Positions 9,360-18,217 of a stretch of DNA of 64,000 bases are shown here, piece after piece. The position numbers and the translations under genes are program-made. Within the stretch, counting starts at the first letter, position 1; the number at the start of each line of letters is the position of its first letter. The notes under the pieces were generated by a model that was not told the DNA's origin, did no database searches, and was given only the letters and a program-made list of their open reading frames with translations. Source of the DNA: Vibrio porteresiae DSM 19223. Lineage in GTDB: Bacteria; Pseudomonadota; Gammaproteobacteria; Enterobacterales; Vibrionaceae. The stretch covers positions 2,294,001 to 2,358,000 of the forward strand of contig NZ_AP024895.1 in assembly GCF_024347055.1 (NCBI RefSeq), read 5' to 3'.

Positions 9360-10088
9360 ATGTTTCTAACTCCTTATTTTTCATCTCACGATGCTCAAAT
9401 CCAGTTCACTCGCCAACAAGCGAGCCATTTTGCTAAAAAAGTGGCTGGTGACTACAACCCAATTCATGACGAAGACAGCAAGCGTTTCTGTGTTCCTGGT
9501 GATTTGTTGTTCGCGGTTCTGCTTCAACAAGAAGGCATCAGCCAAAAAATGCGTTTTGACTTCTCTGGAATGGTGAGCGATGGTGTTCTTTTACACATCG
9601 ATAATCGTAACGATGAAGAAAGTGCTGTTGTTGACGCTGCGGGCAAAGAATATTTGCATTTGAAACGTTCTGGCGAAACTAGCCATAACGCCGATTTTAT
9701 CGAACATGTAGTGACAAACTACGTGCGCTTCTCTGGCATGAACTTCCCTCACATCATGGTTCCTCTAATGGAAGAGAAACAGATGATGATTAACTGCCAA
9801 CGTCCTCTCGTGATCTACGAAAGCATGGAAGTGGAATTCGACCGTCTTGACCTAACTCATCCAGAAGTAGAATTTGCTGGCGCAACATTTGATGTTGATG
9901 GCAAACGTGGGGTAGTTACGTTGAACTTCGCATTTAAAGAAGATGGAATCGTGATTGGTAAAGGCGTGAAACGCATGGTTGCTAGTGGTTTGAAACCTTA
10001 TAGCCAAGAAGATATCGACGACCTTGTGACCCGCTTTAACGAACGTAAAAACGCATTTCTTGCTGAGCACTGCTCTGCGGTCGCGTAA
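9360..10088 (+). CDS. DUF3581-type protein with a MaoC-like hydratase motif
   Basis: 242-aa soluble protein, which I recognise as the DUF3581 family of marine gammaproteobacteria. Residues 29-38 read AGDYNPIHDE, matching the hydratase motif G-D-x-N-P-x-H-x-D/E of MaoC/R-specific enoyl-CoA hydratases, with the expected Asp31 and His36. That suggests a hot-dog fold acting on a thioester, but this is inference. The ATG at 9360 is chosen because a TATAAT sits 32 bp upstream. Monocistronic, with a terminator at 10116. Confidence 0.7.
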   Translation: MFLTPYFSSHDAQIQFTRQQASHFAKKVAGDYNPIHDEDSKRFCVPGDLLFAVLLQQEGISQKMRFDFSGMVSDGVLLHIDNRNDEESAVVDAAGKEYLHLKRSGETSHNADFIEHVVTNYVRFSGMNFPHIMVPLMEEKQMMINCQRPLVIYESMEVEFDRLDLTHPEVEFAGATFDVDGKRGVVTLNFAFKEDGIVIGKGVKRMVASGLKPYSQEDIDDLVTRFNERKNAFLAEHCSAVA

Positions 10089-10115
10089 TCGTCGTCACCT
10101 TAAAGATTTAAAGAG

Positions 10116-10143
10116 AAAGCCCAATCATTGATTGGGCTTTTTT
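10116..10143 (+). terminator. Terminator after the DUF3581 gene
   Basis: AAAGCCCAATCA/TGATTGGGCTTT stem followed by a T run. It also begins in an A run, so it may act on the convergent methyltransferase gene at 10169. Confidence 0.88.
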
Positions 10144-10168
10144 GTTCTTTGTGTTTGTCTTGCTTTTA

Positions 10169-10636
10169 TTATAACCAGCGTCTTACTTCAGCTTGATAGC
10201 GGCGGTAAACATCGCCAAAGTGTTGAGTTAAAAAGCGCTCTTCCGGCTCAATTTGAAATCGCTGTAGATAAAGCACGAATAACCAAACCACCACTAATGC
10301 TGCCACATTTTGCAAATAGTAAGCGATACCCAGTAGCAGCAACGATAACCCCAAATACATTGGGTTACGGCTAAATCGAAACACCCCATGGGTCACCATG
10401 GTAGATGTTTTTTCTAATCGGATGGGGTCAACCGTGGTTTTTGCCACATAAAATGCCCACACCCCACCTAAGCCAAACCCCAGTGAAAACAGCAGGCAGA
10501 TCCCATACCCTACCAGCGGATAAGGCCAAAATACGGTTAAACTTTCGAACCATTGCTGCGAAAAATATTGGGCAATGAGAGCCAAGACAAACAACACAAC
10601 CGGCGGTATTTTTCGCTCTAGTGGATGACTTTGCAT
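10169..10636 (-). CDS. Isoprenylcysteine carboxyl methyltransferase-like membrane protein
   Basis: 155 aa with about four hydrophobic segments. It carries the C-terminal signature of the ICMT/PEMT-type membrane methyltransferases: RNPMYLG, then IEPEERFLTQHFGDVYRRYQAEVRRW, which forms the SAM and headgroup site. The substrate is unknown; bacterial homologues are usually annotated only at family level. GGGAG 8 nt before the ATG supports this start. It converges with the DUF3581 gene. Confidence 0.8.
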   Translation of the reverse strand: MQSHPLERKIPPVVLFVLALIAQYFSQQWFESLTVFWPYPLVGYGICLLFSLGFGLGGVWAFYVAKTTVDPIRLEKTSTMVTHGVFRFSRNPMYLGLSLLLLGIAYYLQNVAALVVVWLFVLYLQRFQIEPEERFLTQHFGDVYRRYQAEVRRWL

Positions 10637-10693
10637 GAGACAACTCCCTGAATGCTAATCGAAACACAGTATACCTAAGCCTAAAAAAGGACA

Positions 10694-10723
10694 ATAAAAA
10701 GCTCGACTTGAGTCGAGCTTTTG
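10694..10723 (-). terminator. Terminator after ydiJ-like gene
   Basis: Perfect inverted repeat AAAGCTCGACT/AGTCGAGCTTT. On the minus strand it is followed by TTTTTATT. It lies 28 bp after the stop of the large dehydrogenase. Confidence 0.85.
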
Positions 10724-10750
10724 CCTGGAGGTAACAAATATTGGGTCAGG

Positions 10751-13700
10751 TTAGACCAAACTCAATAGAGCCTGCAGTGGATGTTTTGGCTTAATATGCT
10801 CAAACCGTTTTACTTGGCTACGACAGCTATAACCTGAGATTAAGCAGCGTTCACTTGGCAGCTTATCTAGATTAGGTTTCCAGCTCAGTGCGAAGATATC
10901 CTTAGACATCTGCAGCTTATCCACTTCATGGCCAAACGTGCCTGCCATACCACAGCAGCCCACAGGTACAGACTGCAGCGTAGCGCCAAAGTGAGTGAAT
11001 ATAGCGCCCCACTCTTTTTCCGCATTCGGCAGTTTGGTTTTTTCAGTACAGTGAGCAAACAGATACCAAGGAGCGTTATCTTGCGCGGATTTAGCAGTGA
11101 ACTGCTCCAATCGTGGCAATAACCATTCGTGTACCATTAACACTTTAAAGTCACCGCGTTGCTCACCCAACAATTCCGCGTATTCATCGCGATAGCACAA
11201 TACCATGGCAGGATCGACGCCCACTAAAGGAATGTTGAGTTGCGCGACTTCGTTTAGAAATTCACTCGTGCTCTCTGCGGTCGATTTAAACTGCTTCAAG
11301 AACCCTTTAATGTGCTGTGCTTTACCGTTGGGTTTGAAAGGCAATAACACTGGTTTTTTGCCTAATTTCACCAACAGGGCGATAAAGTCCTCTACCACAT
11401 CCGCTTCGTAGTAACTGGTGAAGGGGTCTTGCACTATGATGGTGTACTTATCGCGTTCTTGTTCTGGCAAAGCGGCTAAACGCTGCAGATCAAAATTAGC
11501 GATAGGATGACGGCGAATCCGTTTGGCTAATGTGGGAACCGAGAGCAGCGGTGCGTCCACGTACCCGACCGTTGACGCGGTTATGTTTTTCACCCAACCT
11601 TGCTCAAGCATGGTATTGACCACTTTAGGCACGCGCGCCATCAGTGGCAGCATGGTTTCAATATTCGCCACCAAGTAATCTTTCATCGGACGCTGATAAC
11701 GAGTGTGGTAAATATTGAGGAAACGAGAACGGAAACTTGGTACATCAACCTTAATTGGACATTGACTAGCACACGCTTTACACGCCAAACAGCCATTCAT
11801 CGCCTCGTAGACTTCGTGAGAGAAATCGTACTCATGACGTTGATTGATCCGGTTGCGCACGCGATCAATTAAACCTTTGATCGATGAATTACGCTGATAA
11901 GTTTCTTGTTCCAAACTCAGGATGTCTACCCCTTGTTCGGTCAGTTGCCGTAACCATTCACGCACCAAGCCTGCACGACCTTTCGGCGAATGACGACGAT
12001 CAGCCAACACCTTCATCGAAGGACACATCGGCGATGCGGTGTCGTAGTTGAAGCATAAGCCGTTACCGTTACACTCCATCGCTTGTTTGAAACTATCGCG
12101 TACTTGAACATCGATTTGGCGATCATAATGACCACGAGTGACACTCGCTACTTTCACCAGTTCCGCATCAGAATCGAGTGGTGTACAAATCTTACCTGGG
12201 TTCATTTTGTTGCTTGGGTCAAACGCAGCTTTCACACGGCGCAACTCTTTATAGAGCTCTTCACCAAAAAAGGCTGGGCTGTATTCAGAGCGGTAACCTT
12301 TACCGTGTTCGCCCCACATCAAGCCGCCATATTTAGCGACCAGCTTGACCACTTCATCAGAGATTTCGAGCATCATGCGCTCTTGCTCTGGGTCACACAT
12401 ATCCAGCGCAGGACGTACGTGCAAAACCCCGGCATCCACGTGACCAAACATCCCGTAGGCAAGGCCTTTAGAATCGAGCAACGCACGAAACTCAACAATG
12501 TAATCTGCTAGATGCTCCGGCGGCACACAGGTATCTTCCGTAAAAGGAATCGGCTTAGCTCGACCTTTGGCAGCACCAAGAAGACCCACCGCTTTCTTAC
12601 GCATACCGTAAATACGGTTGATGCTTGGCAAATCGTCACACACTTGATAGCCGATAATACCCGCTTCGCCCTTAGCCAGTGTTTCATCCAAAGATGCTAC
12701 CAACTTACGCACTAAATCATCCACTTGCGCTTGGTCTTGATCAGCGAACTCAACAATGTTGATTCCCTGCATCTCTTTGCCAGGGACATCGGTAATCAAC
12801 TCTTTCACACTGTGCCAAACAATATCCTGCTTAGCTAAGTTAAGCACTTTAGAGTCGACCGTTTCCACAGAGAGTGCATTCGCTTGTACCATCAGCGGCG
12901 CATTACGCAGTGCAGAATCAAAACTATCGTATTTGATGTTAACCAGCGTACGTGCTTTTGGAATACGGGTTAAGTTCAGTTTAGCTTCCGTAATAAAGGC
13001 CAGTGAGCCTTCCGCACCACACAATACTCGAGTGATATCGAACTGGTTATGCTCTTCATTAATCGCATTTTTCAGGTCATAACCGGTTAAAAAGCGGTTT
13101 AATGGCGGGAACTTAGCAACGATTTGTTCACGTTTATCACGGCATACTCGTTCAGTCACCTCAAAGGCGACGGCAGCATAACCTTCCGTAGGATGACCAT
13201 TAGAAAGATCGGTTTCTAACATCGAACCATCCACAAATACGGCTTGTAAAGAGAGGACGTGATCGGAGGTTTTGCCGTATTTCAATGAACCTTGGCCAGA
13301 GGCATCGGTATTGATCATCCCGCCTAACGTAGCGCGGTTACTGGTGGAAAGTTCTGGGGAGAAAAAATAGCCGTAAGGACGAATCGCATCGTTTAACTGG
13401 TCTTTAATCACGCCAGCCTGAACACGAACCCAGCCCTCTTCTTCATTTATTTCAAGAACTTTGTTCATATGTCGGGACAAATCGACGACAATACCTTTCG
13501 TTAGGGATTGTCCATTTGTTCCCGTACCGCCCCCACGAGGCGAAAAAGTGATCGCCGAAAAGTTCGGTTTTGAACTAATCTTTCCTATTAAGGAGACGTC
13601 CTCGGTGGTTCGCGGATGAATCACAGCCTGAGGAAGTTGTTGATATACACTATTATCAGTGGCAACCGAGAATCGACTTGAATATTGAGTCTCGATGTCA

Positions 13701-13786
13701 CCAGTAAAGCCGGCAGCTTCCAGTTCGTGCAAATACGTGAGCACGACCGGGTCAATATCAGATTGGTGGTGAAGTCTTGGTAACAT
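10751..13786 (-). CDS. ydiJ: FAD-binding and 4Fe-4S D-2-hydroxyacid dehydrogenase (YdiJ)
   Basis: Large flavo-iron-sulfur dehydrogenase; E. coli YdiJ oxidises D-2-hydroxyglutarate. 1011 aa against 1018 in E. coli, with near-continuous similarity. Domains in order: FAD-binding PCMH (SPRGGGTGTNGQS, GGMINTDASGQGS), FAD-oxidase C-terminal (MFGHVDAGVLHVRP, GEHGKGYRSEYS), ferredoxin-type Fe-S (CLACKACASQCPIKVDVP) and the Cys-rich CCG domain (VGCCGMAGTFGHE). The ATG at 13784-13786 with AGGA 6 nt upstream is chosen over one 10 codons earlier. It is a single gene with its own terminator. Confidence 0.95.
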   Translation of the reverse strand: MLPRLHHQSDIDPVVLTYLHELEAAGFTGDIETQYSSRFSVATDNSVYQQLPQAVIHPRTTEDVSLIGKISSKPNFSAITFSPRGGGTGTNGQSLTKGIVVDLSRHMNKVLEINEEEGWVRVQAGVIKDQLNDAIRPYGYFFSPELSTSNRATLGGMINTDASGQGSLKYGKTSDHVLSLQAVFVDGSMLETDLSNGHPTEGYAAVAFEVTERVCRDKREQIVAKFPPLNRFLTGYDLKNAINEEHNQFDITRVLCGAEGSLAFITEAKLNLTRIPKARTLVNIKYDSFDSALRNAPLMVQANALSVETVDSKVLNLAKQDIVWHSVKELITDVPGKEMQGINIVEFADQDQAQVDDLVRKLVASLDETLAKGEAGIIGYQVCDDLPSINRIYGMRKKAVGLLGAAKGRAKPIPFTEDTCVPPEHLADYIVEFRALLDSKGLAYGMFGHVDAGVLHVRPALDMCDPEQERMMLEISDEVVKLVAKYGGLMWGEHGKGYRSEYSPAFFGEELYKELRRVKAAFDPSNKMNPGKICTPLDSDAELVKVASVTRGHYDRQIDVQVRDSFKQAMECNGNGLCFNYDTASPMCPSMKVLADRRHSPKGRAGLVREWLRQLTEQGVDILSLEQETYQRNSSIKGLIDRVRNRINQRHEYDFSHEVYEAMNGCLACKACASQCPIKVDVPSFRSRFLNIYHTRYQRPMKDYLVANIETMLPLMARVPKVVNTMLEQGWVKNITASTVGYVDAPLLSVPTLAKRIRRHPIANFDLQRLAALPEQERDKYTIIVQDPFTSYYEADVVEDFIALLVKLGKKPVLLPFKPNGKAQHIKGFLKQFKSTAESTSEFLNEVAQLNIPLVGVDPAMVLCYRDEYAELLGEQRGDFKVLMVHEWLLPRLEQFTAKSAQDNAPWYLFAHCTEKTKLPNAEKEWGAIFTHFGATLQSVPVGCCGMAGTFGHEVDKLQMSKDIFALSWKPNLDKLPSERCLISGYSCRSQVKRFEHIKPKHPLQALLSLV

Positions 13787-13995
13787 GTGCTTCCTGCCCC
13801 TACATCGCTGATCCAATCAGCCGTGGGTGATGGGTTAATTTATAAATTAATCTTTGAGTTTGGTCACTTTACAACATTTAAAAAGGTGTTCAAAACAGAA
13901 TCTGAATGACAGAATGAATTGAAGCGAAAATTTACGCTCTAACTACGTTGTCTATTTCGTTTCTCATAACAGCTATTTTTTGACGGATTAAAATA

Positions 13996-14679
13996 ATGAG
14001 TAAAAACAAGACCATCACTACCGAAGACATTTTGTTGAAATTGTGTCAGTCAGTTTCGACTGTGCTCAGCTCAGCAACAGGTGAAAGCATCACCTATTCA
14101 GCCATGGTACAGAAAATCACCAAAACCTCACTGAAACCCGATTTCGGTTGTTTCGTTCTGTTCGATGGCGGATTCTCCGGTCTGGTCGTAATAAACTTCA
14201 CCGCCAAAGCAGCACTTGAGCTTTATTCCAGTTATATGCGTAATATGGGCATTCCTGAAGATGAGCTAGCGGTATTGCATACATCAGACGAAGTGGGTGA
14301 CGTGCTCGGGGAACTCATGAACCAATTGGTCGGCGATTTTACCAATAAAGTACGCAAAGAATTGCAAACCAACATCACCCAAAACCAACCTAAGATGTTG
14401 TCTCTTAACAAACAAGTAAACTTGTCTGTTGATACTAACCTTGACCGCCCTCAAGCGCGTCGTGTGACTTTCTCAACACAAAACAACAATATCTTCTACC
14501 TTGAATTGGCAATGGACAAAACAGAGTTCATTCAGCTAGAAGATTTCGAGATCCGTGAAGACGAAAGTCCAGATGCAATCCTTGAAGCAACACGCAAACG
14601 CATGTCTGAAGGTAATTCATCTAACGCACCTGCACACGATGATTCAAACGACGATTTGCTCGACTCACTTGGCATCTAG
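13996..14679 (+). CDS. DUF3334 protein with CheX/CheC-like phosphatase motif
   Basis: 227-aa cytosolic protein of the Vibrio/Shewanella family DUF3334. Residues 98-113 read DEVGDVLGELMNQLVG, containing D102-x3-E106-x2-N109, the catalytic pattern of CheC/CheX/FliY chemotaxis phosphatases; CheX-type proteins carry one such helix. That fits a CheY-P-like phosphatase or a receiver-binding protein, but there is no chemotaxis gene nearby. The C-terminus is acidic and low complexity (DDSNDDLLDSL). The ATG has only a weak ribosome-binding site. Confidence 0.72.
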   Translation: MSKNKTITTEDILLKLCQSVSTVLSSATGESITYSAMVQKITKTSLKPDFGCFVLFDGGFSGLVVINFTAKAALELYSSYMRNMGIPEDELAVLHTSDEVGDVLGELMNQLVGDFTNKVRKELQTNITQNQPKMLSLNKQVNLSVDTNLDRPQARRVTFSTQNNNIFYLELAMDKTEFIQLEDFEIREDESPDAILEATRKRMSEGNSSNAPAHDDSNDDLLDSLGI

Positions 14680-14691
14680 CTCACTTTTCTT

Positions 14692-14717
14692 AGGCTATCT
14701 CGCGATAGAGATAGCCT
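14692..14717. terminator. Probable terminator hairpin
   Basis: AGGCTATCTC/GAGATAGCCT stem with a 6-nt loop, 12 bp after the DUF3334 stop. The following T tract is weak on + (CTTCCCTTT) and somewhat better on -. Confidence 0.55.
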
Positions 14718-14789
14718 CTTCCCTTTCTATTTAAACCGAAAAACGCTAAAATAGCGGACTTTTCCAAACGCCATAAATCGTTTTTTCGC

Positions 14790-15479
14790 ATGCCTATAGA
14801 TAAACAAAAAGCGCTCAAGAAAATTGCTAAATGTCTTGAATTGGGTAATTCAGCTAACGTAAACGAAGCGGCGAATGCCATTAAAATGGCACACCGTCTA
14901 ATGATGAAATACGGTCTCGACAAAGACGATATCGAGTTCATCAAAATGGGGAAAACGCAATCTACCCATCTGCTCCCCTCCAATATTGGTTCTAGCATTT
15001 TACGTGTGATCCGCGGTATCAATACCAAATTTGGTGTTGAGGCAGTGTTGCTCAATCACAAAGGTTTAAAACGCGTCGAATTTATCGGTGAAGCCGACCG
15101 CGCGATTTTCGCCGCCTTCGCCTTCGATATCATTTATCGAGAAATGAACGAGCAAACAGGTCAGTTCCGCAATAGCTTTTCTGGCTCTGGCACATCATCG
15201 CTCGAAGTCACGCGCAGAGTGAATTCCTTTGTGTCAGGTTGGATTGAGGGCGCGCTGGAAAAATTGCCCGAAATCACGCCGGATGAAGAGTCTGCGAACA
15301 AGATCAATAGCTATATCGATAAAGAGTTTCAAAACATCGATCGCGAAACGTTCAAACAGCAGATGCGCGAGGCCATTAAAAACCTCACTGAAGATTATGA
15401 AGTGGGTCTAAAAAAAGGTCGTCGCGTCTCCGTTAGCCGTCCGATCCAAGGTGCACAAGCACCTAAAATGCTCAAGTAA
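14790..15479 (+). CDS. DUF2786 domain protein
   Basis: 229 aa. The N-terminal 50 residues (ALKKIAKCLELGNSANVNEAANAIKMAHRLMMKYGLD) match DUF2786, a short helical domain of unknown function found in phage, plasmid and chromosomal proteins. The C-terminal part contains a predicted helix-rich region and a basic tail (KKGRRVSVSRP). No catalytic motif is seen. It stands alone with about 110 bp of non-coding DNA on each side. Confidence 0.75.
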   Translation: MPIDKQKALKKIAKCLELGNSANVNEAANAIKMAHRLMMKYGLDKDDIEFIKMGKTQSTHLLPSNIGSSILRVIRGINTKFGVEAVLLNHKGLKRVEFIGEADRAIFAAFAFDIIYREMNEQTGQFRNSFSGSGTSSLEVTRRVNSFVSGWIEGALEKLPEITPDEESANKINSYIDKEFQNIDRETFKQQMREAIKNLTEDYEVGLKKGRRVSVSRPIQGAQAPKMLK

Positions 15480-15596
15480 TTAGCAAGTTAGTACCATTCG
15501 GTGCCTAAGTGGTGTGGTAATCCACACCATTTCCCTCTATTCTTTGTTCTGTACCCTAGCCAACGATACTAACCTCATTTGAGGTTCTGTCTTTAG

Positions 15597-16763
15597 GTGC
15601 AATCTCAATATCCTATTCCCCGGTTTATCGCTTTTGCTCTTAAACCTGTTTCTTATGATGGATTTCATACTGTGTTGCGATTGTTTTTATTGTTAATTCT
15701 GTTTTGGACACCTTTAGCCACCAGCGCAGATCTCTCCGCCTTAATCACTCAAGCGCAAGCTAACAGTGTGCAAGCACAATATGCGCTTGGCTTGGAGTAT
15801 CAACAGGGGCAAAACACCACACGCAGTTTACCTGATGCCTTTTATTGGTTTGAAAAGGCCGCGCAACAAGGTCACAGTAAGGCGATGGAACAAGTCGCTG
15901 AAGCCTATTTATATGGTCTTGGAACCGACAAAAACCCGCAACAAGCTGTTTTCTGGCTCACCAAATTGGCCCTACTTGGCCAAACAGCTGCACAAACCAC
16001 ATTGGCAGATTATTACCAAAAATTAGGGGCGCAGCGTATCGATGCCCAAGATTTAGCCCAGCTTTGGTATCACATCGCCAGTGAAAAAGACCCGCAGGCG
16101 GAGGCGAAATACACCCAAATATTGGAAGATCAATTTAACCAGCAACGGGCCAGACAGGTTGCCTCTATCAAGCAGCTCGAACAAGCCATTCCCGATGCCA
16201 ACCCAAGCTCAGCCACAAACAATAACAGTCAACAGATGTCTAACAATGAGAGTGGTAATAATGGCGATGGTTCCGTTGCAAGTGATTACTTACTTTTGGT
16301 GTGTTTACTGATTTTATTATTTGCTCTCGTTTGGAGTGCCAACCTTTGGCGACGTCGTAACCAACAAAAAGAGCAGCATGCACGCGACGAGAAACACGCG
16401 CAGCAACATCAGGCCAATGAGCAACAAAAGCAGCTAAAAAAACAGAAACAGCAATTAGAAACCCTATTTCATGAAGTGCAACGTTTACAGGGCGATAAAC
16501 AAAAACTGACGGCATTGTTAACCAAGAAAATGCAAGCCAGCGCGCCACCTCCACCACCAGCGCCAAATGCTGCGGCACAAAATTTAGCTCTGGCCTGTGC
16601 ATTATTGGGGTTTAATCCCGCCCAGATTCCCGATGAGAAAGCCATCAAACTGCGCTATAAACAGTTATCGAAGATCTACCATCCCGATATGAAAGGCACA
16701 GAGGAAGAGATGAAACGCTTAAATGGTGCAGTGAAACTGGTAATGGCACAACGCAAAAAATAG
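15597..16763 (+). CDS. Sel1-repeat, transmembrane, J-domain protein
   Basis: 388 aa in a layout I do not know by name. It has an N-terminal hydrophobic signal or anchor (residues about 27-43), two or three Sel1/TPR-type repeats (AQYALGLEYQQGQ..DAFYWFEKAAQQGHSKAMEQVAEAYLYG), a low-complexity N/S linker and a transmembrane helix near residue 230 (YLLLVCLLILLFALVW). Then come a K/Q-rich coiled coil and a C-terminal J-like domain with an intact HPD motif (KIYHPD). The HPD predicts recruitment of DnaK on the cytoplasmic side, with the Sel1 part outside. The start is a GTG and somewhat uncertain. Confidence 0.7.
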   Translation: MQSQYPIPRFIAFALKPVSYDGFHTVLRLFLLLILFWTPLATSADLSALITQAQANSVQAQYALGLEYQQGQNTTRSLPDAFYWFEKAAQQGHSKAMEQVAEAYLYGLGTDKNPQQAVFWLTKLALLGQTAAQTTLADYYQKLGAQRIDAQDLAQLWYHIASEKDPQAEAKYTQILEDQFNQQRARQVASIKQLEQAIPDANPSSATNNNSQQMSNNESGNNGDGSVASDYLLLVCLLILLFALVWSANLWRRRNQQKEQHARDEKHAQQHQANEQQKQLKKQKQQLETLFHEVQRLQGDKQKLTALLTKKMQASAPPPPPAPNAAAQNLALACALLGFNPAQIPDEKAIKLRYKQLSKIYHPDMKGTEEEMKRLNGAVKLVMAQRKK

Positions 16764-16941
16764 TCTTGCAAAATAGCCCTTTGGAAGAAGTGCTTTTCAA
16801 TTAAAACGTCACATAATAGAGCGACTCTTTAAGCAATCGATTTCTGTCTCAATCGCGAATAAAGCCTTTGGTCACTGTCGTGGTTTATGAAATAATATAC
16901 ATAATTATTAGCGCCTTAGAATAGAAGGTGGGAGAGAAAAG

Positions 16942-17139
16942 ATGTTACTCAAACAACGGGTATGTGATTGGTGTAAACGCCCGGGTCAACTGACTAAACA
17001 CGAATACTTTGATGGTAAAGCATTTTACGCCTGTGAAGCCTGCAACGAGCATGCTCGTTTAGATGTTCGCCAATACAATTTGGAAGAATTGGCATTTCGT
17101 CAGCAAGTAAAAAACTCACCTTCAGCTCCATCATTATAA
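16942..17139 (+). CDS. Small zinc-ribbon protein
   Basis: 65 aa with two CxxC pairs (CDWCKR at residues 8-11 and CEACNE near 35-38), a zinc-ribbon spacing. GGGAG about 10 nt before the ATG supports translation. A strong terminator follows. The function is unknown; the short C-terminal tail is polar. Confidence 0.65.
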   Translation: MLLKQRVCDWCKRPGQLTKHEYFDGKAFYACEACNEHARLDVRQYNLEELAFRQQVKNSPSAPSL

Positions 17140-17158
17140 GTACACCTCTAGCAGCACT

Positions 17159-17186
17159 AAGCGCCAATGACTGGCGCTTTTTTGTT
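17159..17186 (+). terminator. Terminator after the zinc-ribbon gene
   Basis: AAGCGCCA/TGGCGCTT stem with a 5-nt loop, followed by TTTTTGTTTT. Confidence 0.88.
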
Positions 17187-17461
17187 TTCTACACCCATGC
17201 TCTTTATCCTAATCTAGAGCGCTCCCCTATCCATCAAATGCCCTAATTCCACTGTCTGATATACAGGTAAACAGACGCAACCACTGTATAAGCATGAACA
17301 AAAAACGTGCGATAAATCACAATCCACACAGTTCTACGACCAGATATACGTCAGGCGCATCACATTTATTTATTATTAATTTCAATATATTAGAGATCAA
17401 GCTCTGTTCAAGACATCGCTAATTGTGCAAATAGCGCACAAAGAAACACTTGATCAGTTAC
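17187..17461. other. Intergenic region upstream of sulA
   Basis: No gene seen. AT-rich towards its right end, where the sulA promoter and LexA boxes begin. Confidence 0.5.
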
Positions 17462-17490
17462 CTGTATAGATATACTGTATAGACATACAG
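17462..17490 (+). promoter_or_regulatory. Overlapping LexA (SOS) boxes upstream of sulA
   Basis: CTGTATAGACATACAG at 17475-17490 is a CTG-N10-CAG LexA box with the usual TATA-rich centre. A second, imperfect box, CTGTATAGATATACTG, occupies 17462-17477 and shares its last three bases. They end 21 bp before the ATG, where LexA would cover the promoter. An AAGGA ribosome-binding site follows at about 17498-17502. Confidence 0.9.
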
Positions 17491-17511
17491 CATGTATGAA
17501 AGGACAGTATC

Positions 17512-17907
17512 ATGATTCATTTAAATCGTTCTCTACCCTCACTGGCACAAGAGCATTTTGTTTCATCTTCTTTTGCCAATGCCCATAGCAACCTCGACAT
17601 GATGTCGCGTTTAGAACGCTTATCTCAGCAGCAGCAATGGATTCTGTTTACTGCCCAATGCCGTCGCCCTCGCGTTAATGAACTTTCTGCTTATCGCATT
17701 CAATGTGAAAAAGTCATTCACATGAAACCCTCTCAATCCCGAGATGAACTATCGATTGCAATCCAAGCCATTCAAAGCGGCAACGCTAGTGCCGTGATTG
17801 TATCGAAAGGCATTGCGAAAGCGGACCAATCTCGGTTAATTCAGCTTGGCAAACAATTTCAGTGCGAAGTCTTTTTCGTTGATTCACACAGTAGCGCTCT
17901 TCACTAA
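17512..17907 (+). CDS. sulA: SulA-like SOS cell-division inhibitor
   Basis: In the SOS response SulA binds FtsZ and blocks septation until damage is repaired. The 131 aa carry the family core: QQQWILFTAQCRRPRVNEL, then CEKVIHMKPSQSRDE, AIQSGNASAVIVSKG and LGKQFQCEVFFVDS. It is shorter than E. coli SulA (169 aa), mainly at the N-terminus and the Lon-recognition tail. LexA boxes directly upstream fit SOS induction. It is not beside lexA; here it precedes purC. Confidence 0.88.
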   Translation: MIHLNRSLPSLAQEHFVSSSFANAHSNLDMMSRLERLSQQQQWILFTAQCRRPRVNELSAYRIQCEKVIHMKPSQSRDELSIAIQAIQSGNASAVIVSKGIAKADQSRLIQLGKQFQCEVFFVDSHSSALH

Positions 17908-17989
17908 ATTCACAGTTGCTACTCTCTCTGCCTTATTTTGTCTCCTACCTTGCTGTAGACCACGTTGATATGTATCTCGTGTTGTCGTA

Positions 17990-18045
17990 GGAGCGTTTAC
18001 CCGGAAACCTTATGCTGTCCATTGGTGTTCCGGGTTTATTTCCCC
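17990..18045 (+). terminator. Possible terminator after sulA
   Basis: ACCCGGAA and TTCCGGGT are inverted repeats about 22 nt apart, followed by TTATTT. The long loop makes this a weak candidate. Confidence 0.3.
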
Positions 18046-18095
18046 GCTAAAAACTGCGCTAACTCATCAAAACAGTAAAAAATATTATTAATTAG

Positions 18096-18107
18096 GCAAA
18101 CGTTTGC
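18096..18107. promoter_or_regulatory. PurR operator upstream of purC
   Basis: GCAAACGTTTGC is a perfect 12-bp palindrome and matches the core of the PurR operator (ACGCAAACGTTTNCNT). It sits about 30 bp upstream of an extended -10 box (TGGTATCAT, 18136-18143), so PurR with guanine or hypoxanthine would block purC transcription. The LacI-family GalR recognises a related centre, but the target gene makes PurR the likely ligand. Confidence 0.85.
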
Positions 18108-18137
18108 TTTTTCTCTGGTAGCCAAGAAAAGTTCTGG

Positions 18138-18143
18138 TATCAT
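18138..18143 (+). promoter_or_regulatory. Extended -10 promoter of purC
   Basis: TATCAT preceded by TGG (TGn) forms an extended -10 element 75 bp before the purC ATG, which would leave an mRNA leader of about 65 nt. No good -35 box is needed or seen. Confidence 0.5.
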
Positions 18144-18217
18144 GCACGCAGTAAACGATATCTCTCCTGTTTGATATCTCTTCTCAACGACGTTTGAAAT
18201 AAGATAGGAATGTCTAA

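Noticed and set aside
11600..12715. Open frames on the + strand within the ydiJ region
   Set aside because: They are antisense shadows of a well-conserved 1011-aa enzyme.
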